Part shown: piece by piece, positions 17,360 through 26,154 of the stretch | Position numbering within the stretch: position 1 is the first letter of the stretch | Layout: each line of letters begins with the position of its first letter | Assembly (NCBI GenBank): GCA_026693085.1 | Contig: JAPLNB010000370.1 | Location: 1-35,764, forward strand | Reading direction: 5' to 3' | Length of the DNA: 35,764 bases | Source of the DNA: Planctomycetota bacterium | Lineage (GTDB): Bacteria; Planctomycetota; Phycisphaerae; Tepidisphaerales; Tepidisphaeraceae | The notes under the pieces: model-generated | Told to the model about the DNA's origin: nothing | The model's input: only the letters and a program-made list of their open reading frames with translations | The model's database searches: none | Made by a program: the position numbers and the translations under genes

Positions 17360-18016
17360 ATGGGCCACTCGGGCGTTGAGATTCGGCTCGTGGTGTTCGT
17401 CGATCCGAAGCAGTCACTGAGACTCAGCGAGTACCGGCTTGAACTGAAGGAGGCGGTGGATGACAAACGCAACTCGCTGCTCAAGCCCCCAAGGACGAAT
17501 TCCGGCATCGAGAACCGGTTTACTGGCGATGCCATCCGCCGTGACCTGATGATCTGGCTCAACGAATCGCCCGAGATCGGCAAGACAATTGCCAGGCTCA
17601 AGGGAACGGTTCACTGTCCGCTGCCGACCAAGTCCGAGAGGTGGGAGATACCGGATGTGCTGGATGTTAAGGGCATCAGCAAGGCGACTGGTGCCGCCCG
17701 GTACTCGATCCAACGGGTCACGAAGACGCCCGAAGGTACCTACGAGGTGCGGCTCATCGTAGAGCCGGGATCCTTTCCAGCGAACCGGACTCCAACGGCG
17801 GACTTCGCCACGATGCGGCGGGCCATGCGACTCGTGGATGCCGAGGGTCGCGCCTACAACATGGGCGGATGCAGCGAGGGGGGCGACGAGCCAACGAAGG
17901 ATTACCGCTACAACTTCAATCGGTTCGGCGGGGAGGCACGGATCGGCCAGCCCGCGAAGCTTCTCTCGGATAACCGCCAGGGGCGATATCAGGTTGCCGT
18001 GGCGCGCGAGAAGTAA
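17360..18016 (+). pseudogene. 5'-truncated gene fragment of unknown function
   Basis: The frame is open from ATG 17198, but coherent protein begins near 17370 (VEIRLVVFVDPKQSLRL). It runs as a beta-rich sequence with YSIQRVTKTPEGTYEVRLIV, FATMRRAMRLVDAEGRAYNM and AKLLSDNRQGRYQVAVAREK to the stop at 18016. There is no signal peptide, promoter or ribosome site, and the 160 bases before it read better on the other strand. Proteins of this type in planctomycetes appear to be secreted, so the export signal has probably been lost. It meets a minus-strand CRL fragment tail to tail at 18016/18017. I do not recognise a named family. It may be expressed only if fused to upstream sequence; most likely it is a remnant. 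Confidence 0.5.
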
Positions 18017-18550
18017 GGATTGCCCGAAGGACTCCCGAATTCCTTCAAAGCGAAACAGCCCCTGTTGGTCGGCCTCCGTCGAGGTAGACTCGCCATGCTG
18101 ACCGATCAGATTTACGAGTACGTCGGCCACCGGCGTCTCTTTGTCATCGAGCACTACGCCGCTGATTTGCGATGTGCTCATCCTCCCGCGCAACATCAGC
18201 CTAAGCGGAGCGAGATCCACCGCCGGCAACATGTTCACGATCTGCGCGCTGTCACTGTAATCCGGCTTTGAGGCCCACAACTCGTAGCGGATGTCGTCAA
18301 AGGGCACGTTCAGTGCGAATCGCCCCGCCGAATTGCTTCGAGTCTCGGTCCGTAAAGCGCTCTCGAGCCGGTTGCCCGCCGCGCGCGTGCGCGCCGCGAC
18401 CGCCACGTCGGAAATAGGCTGGCCGTTCTCATCGATGACCCTGCCACTGATCGACGCGCCACCGACCTCGGACAATGGGATGATCGCGAGCAGAAGCAAG
18501 CGCAACAACGCAAGAGGAGAGCCAGGATGAGATCGGCAGTTCAATGGCAT
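18017..18550 (-). pseudogene. 3'-truncated secreted CRL-domain gene
   Basis: ATG 18550 with a GGAG site starts a signal peptide (LALLRLLLLAIIPLSEVGGA). Two carboxypeptidase-regulatory-like repeats follow: ASISGRVIDENGQPISDVAV with GRFALNVP, and ISGVVLDDKETPVADVLVNL with GLFRFEGI. The second repeat is cut soon after RESFGQS. The reading frame stays open to 17414, but that part is the reverse complement of the better-supported plus-strand gene ending at 18016 and reads as noise, so the native gene stops near 18017. The intact protein would be an exported binding protein. It is separated by 85 bp from the end of the pentapeptide gene upstream. Confidence 0.6.
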
Positions 18551-18634
18551 GACAGGGTCTCCGAAGGGCGTCAGAACATCGAATGCGCGAAGTATCCTCC
18601 ACGTAGATTAACGCCAGACCGGCCGCGCATTCCG

Positions 18635-20950
18635 TCACGGATTTGTAACAAAGGGCCGTCGGCCCGCGGGGTTGTCCGTGCTCGGTCGCACCCAGCGAGT
18701 AGCAGACGGGTACGATCGGCGCAGACGGTCGCGCGACGCCAGAAGCAAGATCGCCGATGCAAACACAGCCACGGATGCGGGCTCCGGGATCAGCGTGACC
18801 TCGCCGGCTGTGTAGAGGCGGGACAGGTCCCATGTCGTGCCGCTCGCTGTAATGATCTCGGCAAAGGTGCCGTTGACGGAAGCTCCCTGCCAGTCGAACA
18901 GTTCGAACGTCAGACCCCCTTGGTGGTCCTCGCCCAGGTACGGCGCGCCCGCGGTCCCGAACGGTAGCTCGAGCTTGCCGTTCAGGAGAACTGTGATGCC
19001 CCTTTCGAACGATATCGGCGTCCAGGGGTCGTCCTCGTCCCATTTGAGGAGTAACTTGAGCGTGGCGTCACGGTCCATCGCCATGGAGTCGCGCACGACC
19101 ACGAGGATGTCTCGCTGCTCGTCGTTGTGGGGATAGTCATTGACGGTGAGTTGCTCGCCGGCCGCGAGGGATAGACCCTGGATATGCCCATCAGGCATGA
19201 TGGTGTTTCTCATCAGCAAGGCCAGCGGGCCGTCATGTCGCACGTTCGCGCCTCGCAGGTCGGCGAAGCTCATGTCCGCTGCGGCGCCCTTCGGATCAAT
19301 AAAAGACGTCCGCATCAGGTCCGCATTGCGGAAGCTGGCCCCGGTGAGCGTCGATCCCGAGAAGCTGGCGCCGACCAGGTTCTTGCCAGCGAATTCCCAT
19401 CCGCTCAGGTCGTTGTTGCCAAGCCGGACGCCGCGGAGATCGCCGCTGGCGTAGCTGGCTGTGGAATAGAACTGCCGCGACGTGAAACCCCGGTCGGTGG
19501 TCTTCTCGAACCTGGCGGCCAGGATGATCGCCCCCTCCAGGTCAGCCCCGCTCATCGTCGCCTCATCGAACAAATCGCCCGTCAAGTTGGCGGCTCGCAG
19601 GCGAGCGTTGGTCAGGTTCGCCTGCCAGAAAACCGCCCCGGTGGCGTCTGCGGTTTCTAGATCGGCGCTGGAGAGATTGCTCCCACGGAAGGAAACGCTG
19701 GCGAGATTTTTGGCAGCGAATCGCCAGCCGGCCAGGTCGTTGAAGCTCAATCCGATGCCGCTCAGATCTCCGGTCTGATACGAGGCGGTGGAGTAGAATT
19801 GCGCGCTGGTGAATCCACCAGCCGTAACCTGCGACAAATGGGAGCGTGCGATGATGGTGTTGGTGAAACTGGCATCGGCCAGTGTGGACTCCGCCAGGTT
19901 GGCTCCGGTCAGGTTCTTGTCGGCGAAGTTCCAGCCGCGCAGATCATTCTGGTAGAGGTTGATCCCGCTGAGGTCCCCGCTCTGGTAACTGGCCGTCGAG
20001 TGAAGCTGGGCAGCGGTGAAACCCAGGCCGGTGGTCTCACCTAACACGGCATGCGTCACATTCGCTCCGGCAAAGTCCGCGCCCCGCAACACGCTCCTAT
20101 GAAGCTGGGCATACCTCAGATCCGCCTGGTTGAAGTTGGCGTCGGCGAGAGTGGACTCCTCGAGGGCCGCACCGCTCAGGTTGGCGCCGGCGAAGTTGGC
20201 GTGGGACATGTTCGACCCGCTGAACCGAGCGCCGGCCGCTGCTCCACGGAAGTCCGCGCCCGTCAGGTTGACATTCGAGAACCAGGCACCCGCGAGGTTC
20301 TTTCCTGCCAGGTTGACACCGCTCAGATCGTTGGCAAACAGCTTGATGCCCGCCAGATCACCGGTTTTGTAGCTCGCGGTGGAGTACAGTTGTCCGGCCG
20401 TGAATCCGTCGCCGAACACGACCTCGTTCACAATTGCATCCGTGAAATCGGCGCCACTCAGATTCGCGGAGCGGAAGCGGACGCGCGCCAGGTTCTGGCC
20501 CGCAAAACTCCAGCCGCTCAGGTTGTTCTCATCCAGGTCGATGTCGCTCAGATCGCCGCGCTCATAGCTTGCCGTGGAATAGAGTTGCTGAGCCGTAAGA
20601 CCCTTGGCCGTCACGCGCCACATCGTGGCGCCATTCAGCACGGCGTCGGTGAAGTCGGCATCCGCCAGGGTCGCGTCGCCGAGAAATGCCCAGGAAAGAT
20701 CGGCCCGCATCAGATGGGCGTGGCTCGCATTCGAAAGCCTCGCCTGGCGCAATTGCGCGCCGGCCAGGTCGGCGTAGCTCAAATCAACGCTGCCGAAATC
20801 CGCACCTGGGACGGCGTCCTGGTCCGTAATGAGTTGCCCGTTGTCCCAGCGATAAACCGCGGCGATGGCCGGGCTCTGCCGTGATCCTGGAAGCAGACCC
20901 AAGAGCGAAAGGGCCGCGGCCGCCGCCAACGTTCTTCCTCTCGATGCCAT
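18635..20950 (-). CDS. Pentapeptide-repeat PEP-CTERM protein with five long supra-repeats
   Basis: 771 residues. ATG 20950 is preceded by GGAGGTC. A signal peptide (LAAAAALSLLGLLPGSRQSPAIA) is followed by a very long A(D/N)Lxx pentapeptide solenoid, a right-handed quadrilateral beta-helix in this family. Five copies of a longer unit of about 65-110 residues are superimposed, each opening GFTxxQLYSTASYxxGDL and then NDLSGWxFAxKNL. A non-repeat beta domain near 600-735 (DGHIQGLSLAAGEQLTVNDY) precedes a PEP-CTERM anchor: IPEPAS, a hydrophobic helix and RDRLRRS. It would be surface-displayed after exosortase sorting. It is the last of five minus-strand PEP-CTERM genes, 51 bp after the NxxGxxAF gene. 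The ligand or structural role is unknown. Confidence 0.9.
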   Translation of the reverse strand: MASRGRTLAAAAALSLLGLLPGSRQSPAIAAVYRWDNGQLITDQDAVPGADFGSVDLSYADLAGAQLRQARLSNASHAHLMRADLSWAFLGDATLADADFTDAVLNGATMWRVTAKGLTAQQLYSTASYERGDLSDIDLDENNLSGWSFAGQNLARVRFRSANLSGADFTDAIVNEVVFGDGFTAGQLYSTASYKTGDLAGIKLFANDLSGVNLAGKNLAGAWFSNVNLTGADFRGAAAGARFSGSNMSHANFAGANLSGAALEESTLADANFNQADLRYAQLHRSVLRGADFAGANVTHAVLGETTGLGFTAAQLHSTASYQSGDLSGINLYQNDLRGWNFADKNLTGANLAESTLADASFTNTIIARSHLSQVTAGGFTSAQFYSTASYQTGDLSGIGLSFNDLAGWRFAAKNLASVSFRGSNLSSADLETADATGAVFWQANLTNARLRAANLTGDLFDEATMSGADLEGAIILAARFEKTTDRGFTSRQFYSTASYASGDLRGVRLGNNDLSGWEFAGKNLVGASFSGSTLTGASFRNADLMRTSFIDPKGAAADMSFADLRGANVRHDGPLALLMRNTIMPDGHIQGLSLAAGEQLTVNDYPHNDEQRDILVVVRDSMAMDRDATLKLLLKWDEDDPWTPISFERGITVLLNGKLELPFGTAGAPYLGEDHQGGLTFELFDWQGASVNGTFAEIITASGTTWDLSRLYTAGEVTLIPEPASVAVFASAILLLASRDRLRRSYPSATRWVRPSTDNPAGRRPFVTNP

Positions 20951-21001
20951 GATGACCTCCGTGCCTTTCGCAAGACCGGACTGACGGGATCGCAGATCAG
21001 T

Positions 21002-22615
21002 TCAGTAATGCGCAGCCCGCCGATTGTTTGGCTTTCCACCGGACCGACGAGCCAGCAGATACGGGGCGAGGAGCCCCAGCAGAAGCGACGCCGCGGGCTC
21101 AGGGATGGTCGCGATCAGGACACCGCTGGAACCGTCGTCGAAGGTGGCTAGGAATGCCAATTGGCCGGAGTTGTTCAGGGCCAGGCTGCCGGTGTCGATG
21201 CCGCGAATTGTGCGCCATTGCCCGCCGATGTCGATGAGTTCATTGTCGCGAAGGATCATCTGCAGTCCGCCGGAAGGGTCGAACAGGTAGATGGCCGCCG
21301 TGTGCTGGCCGGCCGCGTTGAGATCAGAGAGGTATGCGCCGAAAGCGATTTGGCCAAGATCGTTGATGAGGGGATCATTGAGGCTCCAGAAGGTGGCGCC
21401 GGGCGTCGTGTCTGGCGCAGGGCCGTTCTGCAGAGCGACCAACCGCAGAGCATGATCGGTTCCGGTCCAGATTCCCCACTCCGGAAGACCGACACCACCG
21501 CCAGCGCGATCGCCGCCGCCGGAGGCGGATATTGAAGCTGTGAAGGCCAGATGGCCGGCGGAGTTGACAACTGGCGGGCTCAGATAATCGAACGCAGCAT
21601 CTGCAAAGCCGGGTGGCGTTTGTCCGGTGCGCACGGCGACATAGAGGTTATCAGCGGTACCGGCGTAGATGACTATCTGCGATGCGCCCAGGCTGGCGAC
21701 GAAGGCGAGCTGGCCGGAGCGAGCCACGGCGGGCGAGCCGACGCCCCCGAACGTTTCACCGGGCAACTGCGGAGCAGGGTCGCCTTCACGCGCCAGCAGA
21801 TGGAGCGCGCCGGGCTGGCCCGCCCAGGCAGCGCTGTGAGGAAACTGGCCCGGTTGAGGGTTGGCGGTGCGGCCACCGAACGCAACGAGTCCGGCATCGC
21901 TGAGGGCAGGTATGCCGAAAGCGACGCCTGATTCGTAGTCGGCATAGGTGATGCCGATGGGAGCTCCGACCGCCTGCTCGCCCATGCGGGCGACGGGCTG
22001 GAGGTTTCCAACAGGGCCTGCCCAGATTCCCATGTAGTTCGTGTGGTCAACAGTTGGCCCGCCAAGCTCAGCGGTGATGGCAACGACGCCGGAACCCCGC
22101 ATGGTCGCGCCCACGAGGTTGTCGAAGTACGGGTCCATCCCAGGTGCGATGACGGTCTGGCTGCAGACGACCTGCGCATGGGTGCCGGTAGCGACCCAGA
22201 GCCCCCAGCCTTCGGGGTAGGTGCCGGACTGGCTCAGGCTGGCTGAATACAGCACCGTTCCGGACCCGGTCAGTGCATAGGGATCAGTGGGACGAGTGCC
22301 ATAGGTGAAATCGGTTGGAACCCCTGACGCTGCGTCGCCACTGCGGGCCAGGAGTTGCATGGCGCCTGGCGAGCCGCTGAAGATTCCCCAGTCGAAAGGT
22401 CGATCCGAATTCGCCAGTTCGGCACGGAAGGCGACTTGGCCGGCGTCGTTGAGCAAAGGGCTCCGCAGATTGGAATAGGTCGTGCCGCCGGCTCCGGGCG
22501 CGGGCTGGCCAGTCAAGGCAGCCACGCTGTAACGAACCTGCGACCGCGCCGGGCCCGACAATGCCAGGCATGTGACCGTAATGACAATGACGTGAACAAT
22601 TGATGGGTATCTCAT
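21002..22615 (-). CDS. NxxGxxAF-repeat PEP-CTERM protein (DUF7453-like)
   Basis: 537 residues. ATG 22615 is chosen because GAGG precedes it and a signal peptide begins there (IVHVIVITVTCLALSGPARS). The body is a tandem repeat with the NxxGxxAF signature: LLNDAGQVAFRAEL, LSDAGLVAFGG, VNSAGHLAFTASI, INDLGQIAFGAYL and LNNSGQLAFLATF, alternating with GxWxG..LxLxARxGxxAPG strands. This is a predicted beta-propeller typical of planctomycetal choice-of-anchor proteins. It ends with a PEP-CTERM signal (IPEPAASLLLGLLAPYLLARR). The upstream gene's TAA overlaps this gene's ribosome site, with two bases between stop and start, so translation is probably coupled. It belongs to the five-gene PEP-CTERM run. 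Confidence 0.9.
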   Translation of the reverse strand: MRYPSIVHVIVITVTCLALSGPARSQVRYSVAALTGQPAPGAGGTTYSNLRSPLLNDAGQVAFRAELANSDRPFDWGIFSGSPGAMQLLARSGDAASGVPTDFTYGTRPTDPYALTGSGTVLYSASLSQSGTYPEGWGLWVATGTHAQVVCSQTVIAPGMDPYFDNLVGATMRGSGVVAITAELGGPTVDHTNYMGIWAGPVGNLQPVARMGEQAVGAPIGITYADYESGVAFGIPALSDAGLVAFGGRTANPQPGQFPHSAAWAGQPGALHLLAREGDPAPQLPGETFGGVGSPAVARSGQLAFVASLGASQIVIYAGTADNLYVAVRTGQTPPGFADAAFDYLSPPVVNSAGHLAFTASISASGGGDRAGGGVGLPEWGIWTGTDHALRLVALQNGPAPDTTPGATFWSLNDPLINDLGQIAFGAYLSDLNAAGQHTAAIYLFDPSGGLQMILRDNELIDIGGQWRTIRGIDTGSLALNNSGQLAFLATFDDGSSGVLIATIPEPAASLLLGLLAPYLLARRSGGKPNNRRAAHY

Positions 22616-22617
22616 GA

Positions 22618-23478
22618 TTACCTCGCGTTGAAAGAACGGTGTCTTCCCAACCGCAACATCAGGCAGCCGCATGCAGTCGCCAGCAGCAGCGCCCCGGCTG
22701 GCTCGGGCACTGTCGTCAGAGCGAAGGCCAGATCCATTGACCTACCCCAGAGCTGTGGGTCAATGCTGGAGACCTGAGGATATCGCAGTTCGCTCCATGT
22801 GGTCATGCCGATCCCGGGCATGACGCCGTATGCAGCGTCATCGTTCCAGTGATCGGTGCTGGTTTTCCATCCCAGAACCGCACTGTCGTCCTCTGGCACT
22901 GCAAATATGCGCAACCAGTAGATGTTCCCCTTCTCCTGTACAAACGGCTTGTCCTGAGGGATCGCAAAGCTGTACTGCCAGATGACCGTATCGGTGCCCA
23001 GCACCTCGCCTTTCATCGGGTCGTAGAATTGCTCCTGCACCTGCTCCTTCCACGGCCGCACCGAGAATTTGCCGCGTGGGAACACCGCCGACCAGAGCGT
23101 GTCGCCTGGTCGGCTGAAGAGGTTGTTCTGTCCCACCGGCACGTCCTGATGAATGGATAGCGAGAACTGCACGTTACCCGGGTCAGCCGGAGGACCGTCT
23201 TCTTTTGGGGCGGGCAAGTGGTCGTTCAGCCACGATCCCCAGAAATGGATGTCTGTAATGGGCCCGCTGGATGTGCAGAGGAAATCATCCGCCAGAAACA
23301 GACTCCCCCCAATGCCCGCTAAATGTGCCCGGACATCCAACCCGTTGGGCGATTCGTCCGGCCGCTGCAGCCATTTGGCTGCCCCTTGGCCATTGTCCGC
23401 CATCGTGCAGAGCGGGAAAGACAAGTCGATCAGAGCCAGAGTGATGAGAAGGCACGGCCATTTGTGTTGTGTAGACAT
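22618..23478 (-). CDS. PEP-CTERM protein, DUF7901-like
   Basis: 286 residues. ATG 23478 has TTGGAGGAG upstream; the longer frame to 23538 adds no plausible signal. A signal peptide (LLITLALIDLSFPLCTMA) is followed by the DUF7901 pattern: AAKWLQRPDESPNGLDVRA, LADDFLCTSSGPITDIHFWG, SWLNDHLP, NVQFSLSIHQDVPV, IYWLRIFAVPEDD, and a late MDLAFALTT strand. Many planctomycetal proteins of this family occur in PEP-CTERM clusters. The C-terminal anchor is VPEPAGALLLATACGCLML followed by RLGRHR. It lies 22 bp after the YWTD gene and is coupled to the following NxxGxxAF gene. It would be surface-anchored; the molecular role is unknown. Confidence 0.88.
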   Translation of the reverse strand: MSTQHKWPCLLITLALIDLSFPLCTMADNGQGAAKWLQRPDESPNGLDVRAHLAGIGGSLFLADDFLCTSSGPITDIHFWGSWLNDHLPAPKEDGPPADPGNVQFSLSIHQDVPVGQNNLFSRPGDTLWSAVFPRGKFSVRPWKEQVQEQFYDPMKGEVLGTDTVIWQYSFAIPQDKPFVQEKGNIYWLRIFAVPEDDSAVLGWKTSTDHWNDDAAYGVMPGIGMTTWSELRYPQVSSIDPQLWGRSMDLAFALTTVPEPAGALLLATACGCLMLRLGRHRSFNAR

Positions 23479-23500
23479 AGCACTCCTCCAAGAATCGTGG

Positions 23501-24460
23501 TCAATCCATGTATTCATCCTCTCTCGCCACCAGGCCATTCCTGTGGCGTGGGGGTGTTCCCCGGCGTCGGCCGAGACATCGCCACGACAGGCACAAGCCG
23601 CACAGCAGTGCAGCCACGGCTGTTCCCGAAGGCTCGGGGATGATTCTGGGTGTATCTAGGGCCAACCCACCCGCCGGGCGAACCCCGACGACAATTCCTT
23701 CAACGCCATCACCGTCCAGATTGGCCCGCTGGATCATCCCCGGTCCGTTGTTGGCCCAGTACATCTTGCCGCCCAGAACATCAATGGCCAACTCGACGCC
23801 GTTGTCGCGGAAGTCCAGAACGGACCCCTCCAGCAACGTCTCGACTTGCGTTCCGTCCAGATTGGCCCGCTGGATCAGGCCCACGTCGTTTTGGTCCCAT
23901 CCGCCTGCCCAGTAGACCTTGCCATGGAGCAGATCCAGAGCAATATCCGGAGCCGGTAGGAATGGGATGGTCTTGACCAGCGTGCGAGGCTCGTTCCCGT
24001 CCACCCGATTCACGCAGATGGCGCCGCTCACTGGATCGGACGAGCCCTCGTCAGGCTGGACCAATCGGTAGCTGTAGAGACTGCCTTGAGCGTCCAAGAC
24101 GCCTTTGCCGGTCAGTTCACAGCCGACCCACTCTGGTACTGAATCTGCCGGCCCCACGCCAGTCCCGTCGGTCCTCGCCTTGAAGAGCAGCGTCTCCTCA
24201 GCCTTCCCGGCAACGTACCGAATCTGGTTCCAATAGACCGTGTCTCCCTCCATGGCCATGGAGCGGATGTATGTGTTCGTGCCGACGGCGATCTGAGGAA
24301 TCAGAAGCGCGCTCGCTGTGCCATCGAGACTTGAGCGATACAGGCTGTAGGAGTCAGCGGACGACTGCTGCATCCAGTAGAGCCCGCCGCCCATGGCCAG
24401 CGGGGCGAACCCGGCGAGAACGATGATCAATACGATTGGCCGCAAGGATGTTGTCCTCAT
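23501..24460 (-). CDS. YWTD-repeat PEP-CTERM protein
   Basis: 319 residues. ATG 24460 overlaps the upstream HAF gene's stop (ATGA), a mark of translational coupling, with AGGAGGAG about 12 bases upstream. A signal peptide (PIVLIIVLAGFAPLAMGG) is followed by YWTD-type propeller blades (GLYWMQQSS, TVYWNQIRY, KVYWAGGWDQNDVGLIQRAN, GGKMYWANNGPGMIQRANLD). It ends with IPEPSG, a hydrophobic helix and RCLGRRRG, a PEP-CTERM signal. The blade order and the GGWD/DNGVELAID motifs closely match the gene at 13208-14203, so the two are paralogues on opposite strands about 10 kb apart. It is the second gene of the five-gene PEP-CTERM run. The binding partner is unknown. Confidence 0.9.
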   Translation of the reverse strand: MRTTSLRPIVLIIVLAGFAPLAMGGGLYWMQQSSADSYSLYRSSLDGTASALLIPQIAVGTNTYIRSMAMEGDTVYWNQIRYVAGKAEETLLFKARTDGTGVGPADSVPEWVGCELTGKGVLDAQGSLYSYRLVQPDEGSSDPVSGAICVNRVDGNEPRTLVKTIPFLPAPDIALDLLHGKVYWAGGWDQNDVGLIQRANLDGTQVETLLEGSVLDFRDNGVELAIDVLGGKMYWANNGPGMIQRANLDGDGVEGIVVGVRPAGGLALDTPRIIPEPSGTAVAALLCGLCLSWRCLGRRRGTPPRHRNGLVAREDEYMD

Positions 24461-25680
24461 AAGTGTATGCTCCTCCTGTTGGTGATTTCCGTCGTGTTCT
24501 GGGCCGTTCCACACCGTGACCACGAGCTATCGAGTTGATAGGTGCCTCTTTGACGCAGGAAGCCAAGGACGCAGACTGCCAGCAATGCCAGACCGGCCGG
24601 CTCAGGGATCGGCGCGAGCAGGAAGGCGTGAGTACCCGTCGGGCACTTCGCCTCTCCCACGATCTGCCCCAGATCGTTGATGCCGCGGGCCTTCAGCAGT
24701 GTCCAACCCTCCGACGGCGTCTGCAGAAGGTTGTTCAGGTCGAGCATCCCCTCCTCGGCCGTCCACAGGAATGCCCGATTATCGTTGCCCACAGTGGCTT
24801 CTCCGACAATCTGGCCGAAGTTGTTCAGGGCCAGGGCGGTGCTGTATTCGTCGCCTCCAGGCAACACGCCTAAATCCAGGATCGCGCCGTCCGGCTTCCA
24901 CAGGGCGGCGTGCACGATGGCCGAACTTCCTGTGGACCGTGCGACATAGCCGGCGACAAGGCCGTCTTCATTGACCGCGTTGGCGCTGGCAATCGGAAGG
25001 CTGTCCAAGCTGCCCAGGTCCTGCATGCCTGTCGCCGAGGTCCAGATGAAGGCCCGCCAGTCGCCAGTCAAAGTGCCAACGCCTCCCACAGCCTGGCCCG
25101 CGTTGTTGATCCCGGCAGCATTGCTGTGATAGACGCCGCCGGGGAACCAACCGAGGTCGCGCAGGCCAGTTTCCGGGGTCCACACGAACCCTCTCTCACC
25201 GTAGTTGGTCATGCTGATCCCGACGACGTGGCCGACATCATTGATGCCCAATGCGTAACTCTCATCGTTCCACCCCCCGAACGCGCCCAAGTCTTGCGGC
25301 TCAGCCCCCGGCGTCAGCAGGAAGGCGTGCCTCCCCGGGCTGGTGAAGGTTGCATAGCCCGCGACCTGGCCGATCTGGTTGATGGCATTGGCGGAGCTCC
25401 AGCCGCCGGGCGGCAGCACTGAAGTAAGATCCTCCATCACCCCCGCCGAGTTCCACCGCAGGGCGTGCTGGCCATCGGATGCATCCGACCATCCGACGAT
25501 CTGGCCGCGATTGCTGATCGCCCTGGCCGAACTGTAGTCGCCGGTGTAGTCGTTCTCCCCCGGCAGATCCCCAAGGTCGGTGAGGGTGTATCTGACCGAT
25601 GCTTGGGCAGGCAGGTTCAGCAGGCCGAGAATCCACAACGCCGACAAGAGCGCCCCCAGAAGAAAGTGGAGCCGTTTCAT
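24457..25680 (-). CDS. HAF-repeat PEP-CTERM protein
   Basis: 407 residues from ATG 25680, chosen because a signal peptide starts there (LHFLLGALLSALWILGLL); the ribosome site is weak and the frame is open to 25854. The body has the extracellular HAF repeat pattern, alternating TDLGDLPG-type and INxxGQVVG-type strands with HAFLW/RAFLW: SNRGQIVGWSD, INQIGQVAGYA, INDVGHVVGIS, INNAGQAVGG, RAFIWTSATGMQDLG, LNNFGQIVGEA. It ends IPEPAGLALLAVCVLGFL followed by a longer-than-usual 30-residue tail. Its TGA overlaps the next gene's ATG by four bases. It heads the PEP-CTERM operon. The candidate promoter at 25993-26023 implies a leader of about 300 bases. Surface location is inferred from the sorting signal. 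Confidence 0.88.
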   Translation of the reverse strand: MKRLHFLLGALLSALWILGLLNLPAQASVRYTLTDLGDLPGENDYTGDYSSARAISNRGQIVGWSDASDGQHALRWNSAGVMEDLTSVLPPGGWSSANAINQIGQVAGYATFTSPGRHAFLLTPGAEPQDLGAFGGWNDESYALGINDVGHVVGISMTNYGERGFVWTPETGLRDLGWFPGGVYHSNAAGINNAGQAVGGVGTLTGDWRAFIWTSATGMQDLGSLDSLPIASANAVNEDGLVAGYVARSTGSSAIVHAALWKPDGAILDLGVLPGGDEYSTALALNNFGQIVGEATVGNDNRAFLWTAEEGMLDLNNLLQTPSEGWTLLKARGINDLGQIVGEAKCPTGTHAFLLAPIPEPAGLALLAVCVLGFLRQRGTYQLDSSWSRCGTAQNTTEITNRRSIHL

Positions 25681-25992
25681 CGGCGTGTGCGTTTCTCGAG
25701 GTGGCGTTGAATGCCGCAAGGCGCGGTAGGGTTGTGGAGGTACTCGGTGCTCAGTGGCCAAGACACCCACTGCGGCGGTCGAGATGATCGAGCCGGCTTG
25801 CATAGTGTTTCTCCGGTAGAACTGGCTGACGAGCCTCAACGATGCTGTGCCCACAAAGCCCGACTGCCGCAGTCGCGTAAGTCAAGTCCACAATGGTACT
25901 TGCCGCACATTTTGGCGCCGCGGGCCGCAACAAGCAATCGCACGTGATCGCTGACTGCCCAACAAGCCCAGTAGGACGCCCTTTACTCATCA
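25681..25992 (-). other. Long untranslated leader of the PEP-CTERM operon
   Basis: These 312 bases lie between the HAF gene start and the candidate promoter. The HAF frame is open to 25854, but the upstream residues look non-coding. I see no convincing riboswitch, terminator or small gene. It is either a genuine long leader or evidence that the true start or promoter lies elsewhere. Confidence 0.35.
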
Positions 25993-26023
25993 GTGTAACA
26001 CCCGCAGCGGCGGCATTGTGACA
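25993..26023 (-). promoter_or_regulatory. Candidate ECF-type promoter TGTCAC-N16-GTGTTACAC
   Basis: On the minus strand TGTCAC (26023-26018), then exactly 16 bases including CTGCGG, then GTGTTACAC (26001-25993). A TTTTTCT run precedes it. It is the only such element upstream of the five-gene PEP-CTERM run. Confidence 0.6.
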
Positions 26024-26154
26024 GAAAAACCAGCGCGGCGTGGTGAGGCTCACGGGACCGAATGCCGTGATCCAAGTCGCACCCGTGGAACCAGCCGGCC
26101 CCTCAAGCTTCTAACACCTGTGAGGACGAACCATGCATCGGCCATTATCTCCGA

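Noticed and set aside
17414..18016. C-terminal half of the long minus-strand CRL frame
   Set aside because: It is the reverse complement of a better-supported plus-strand protein and has no CRL features, so the native minus-strand gene is taken to end near 18017.
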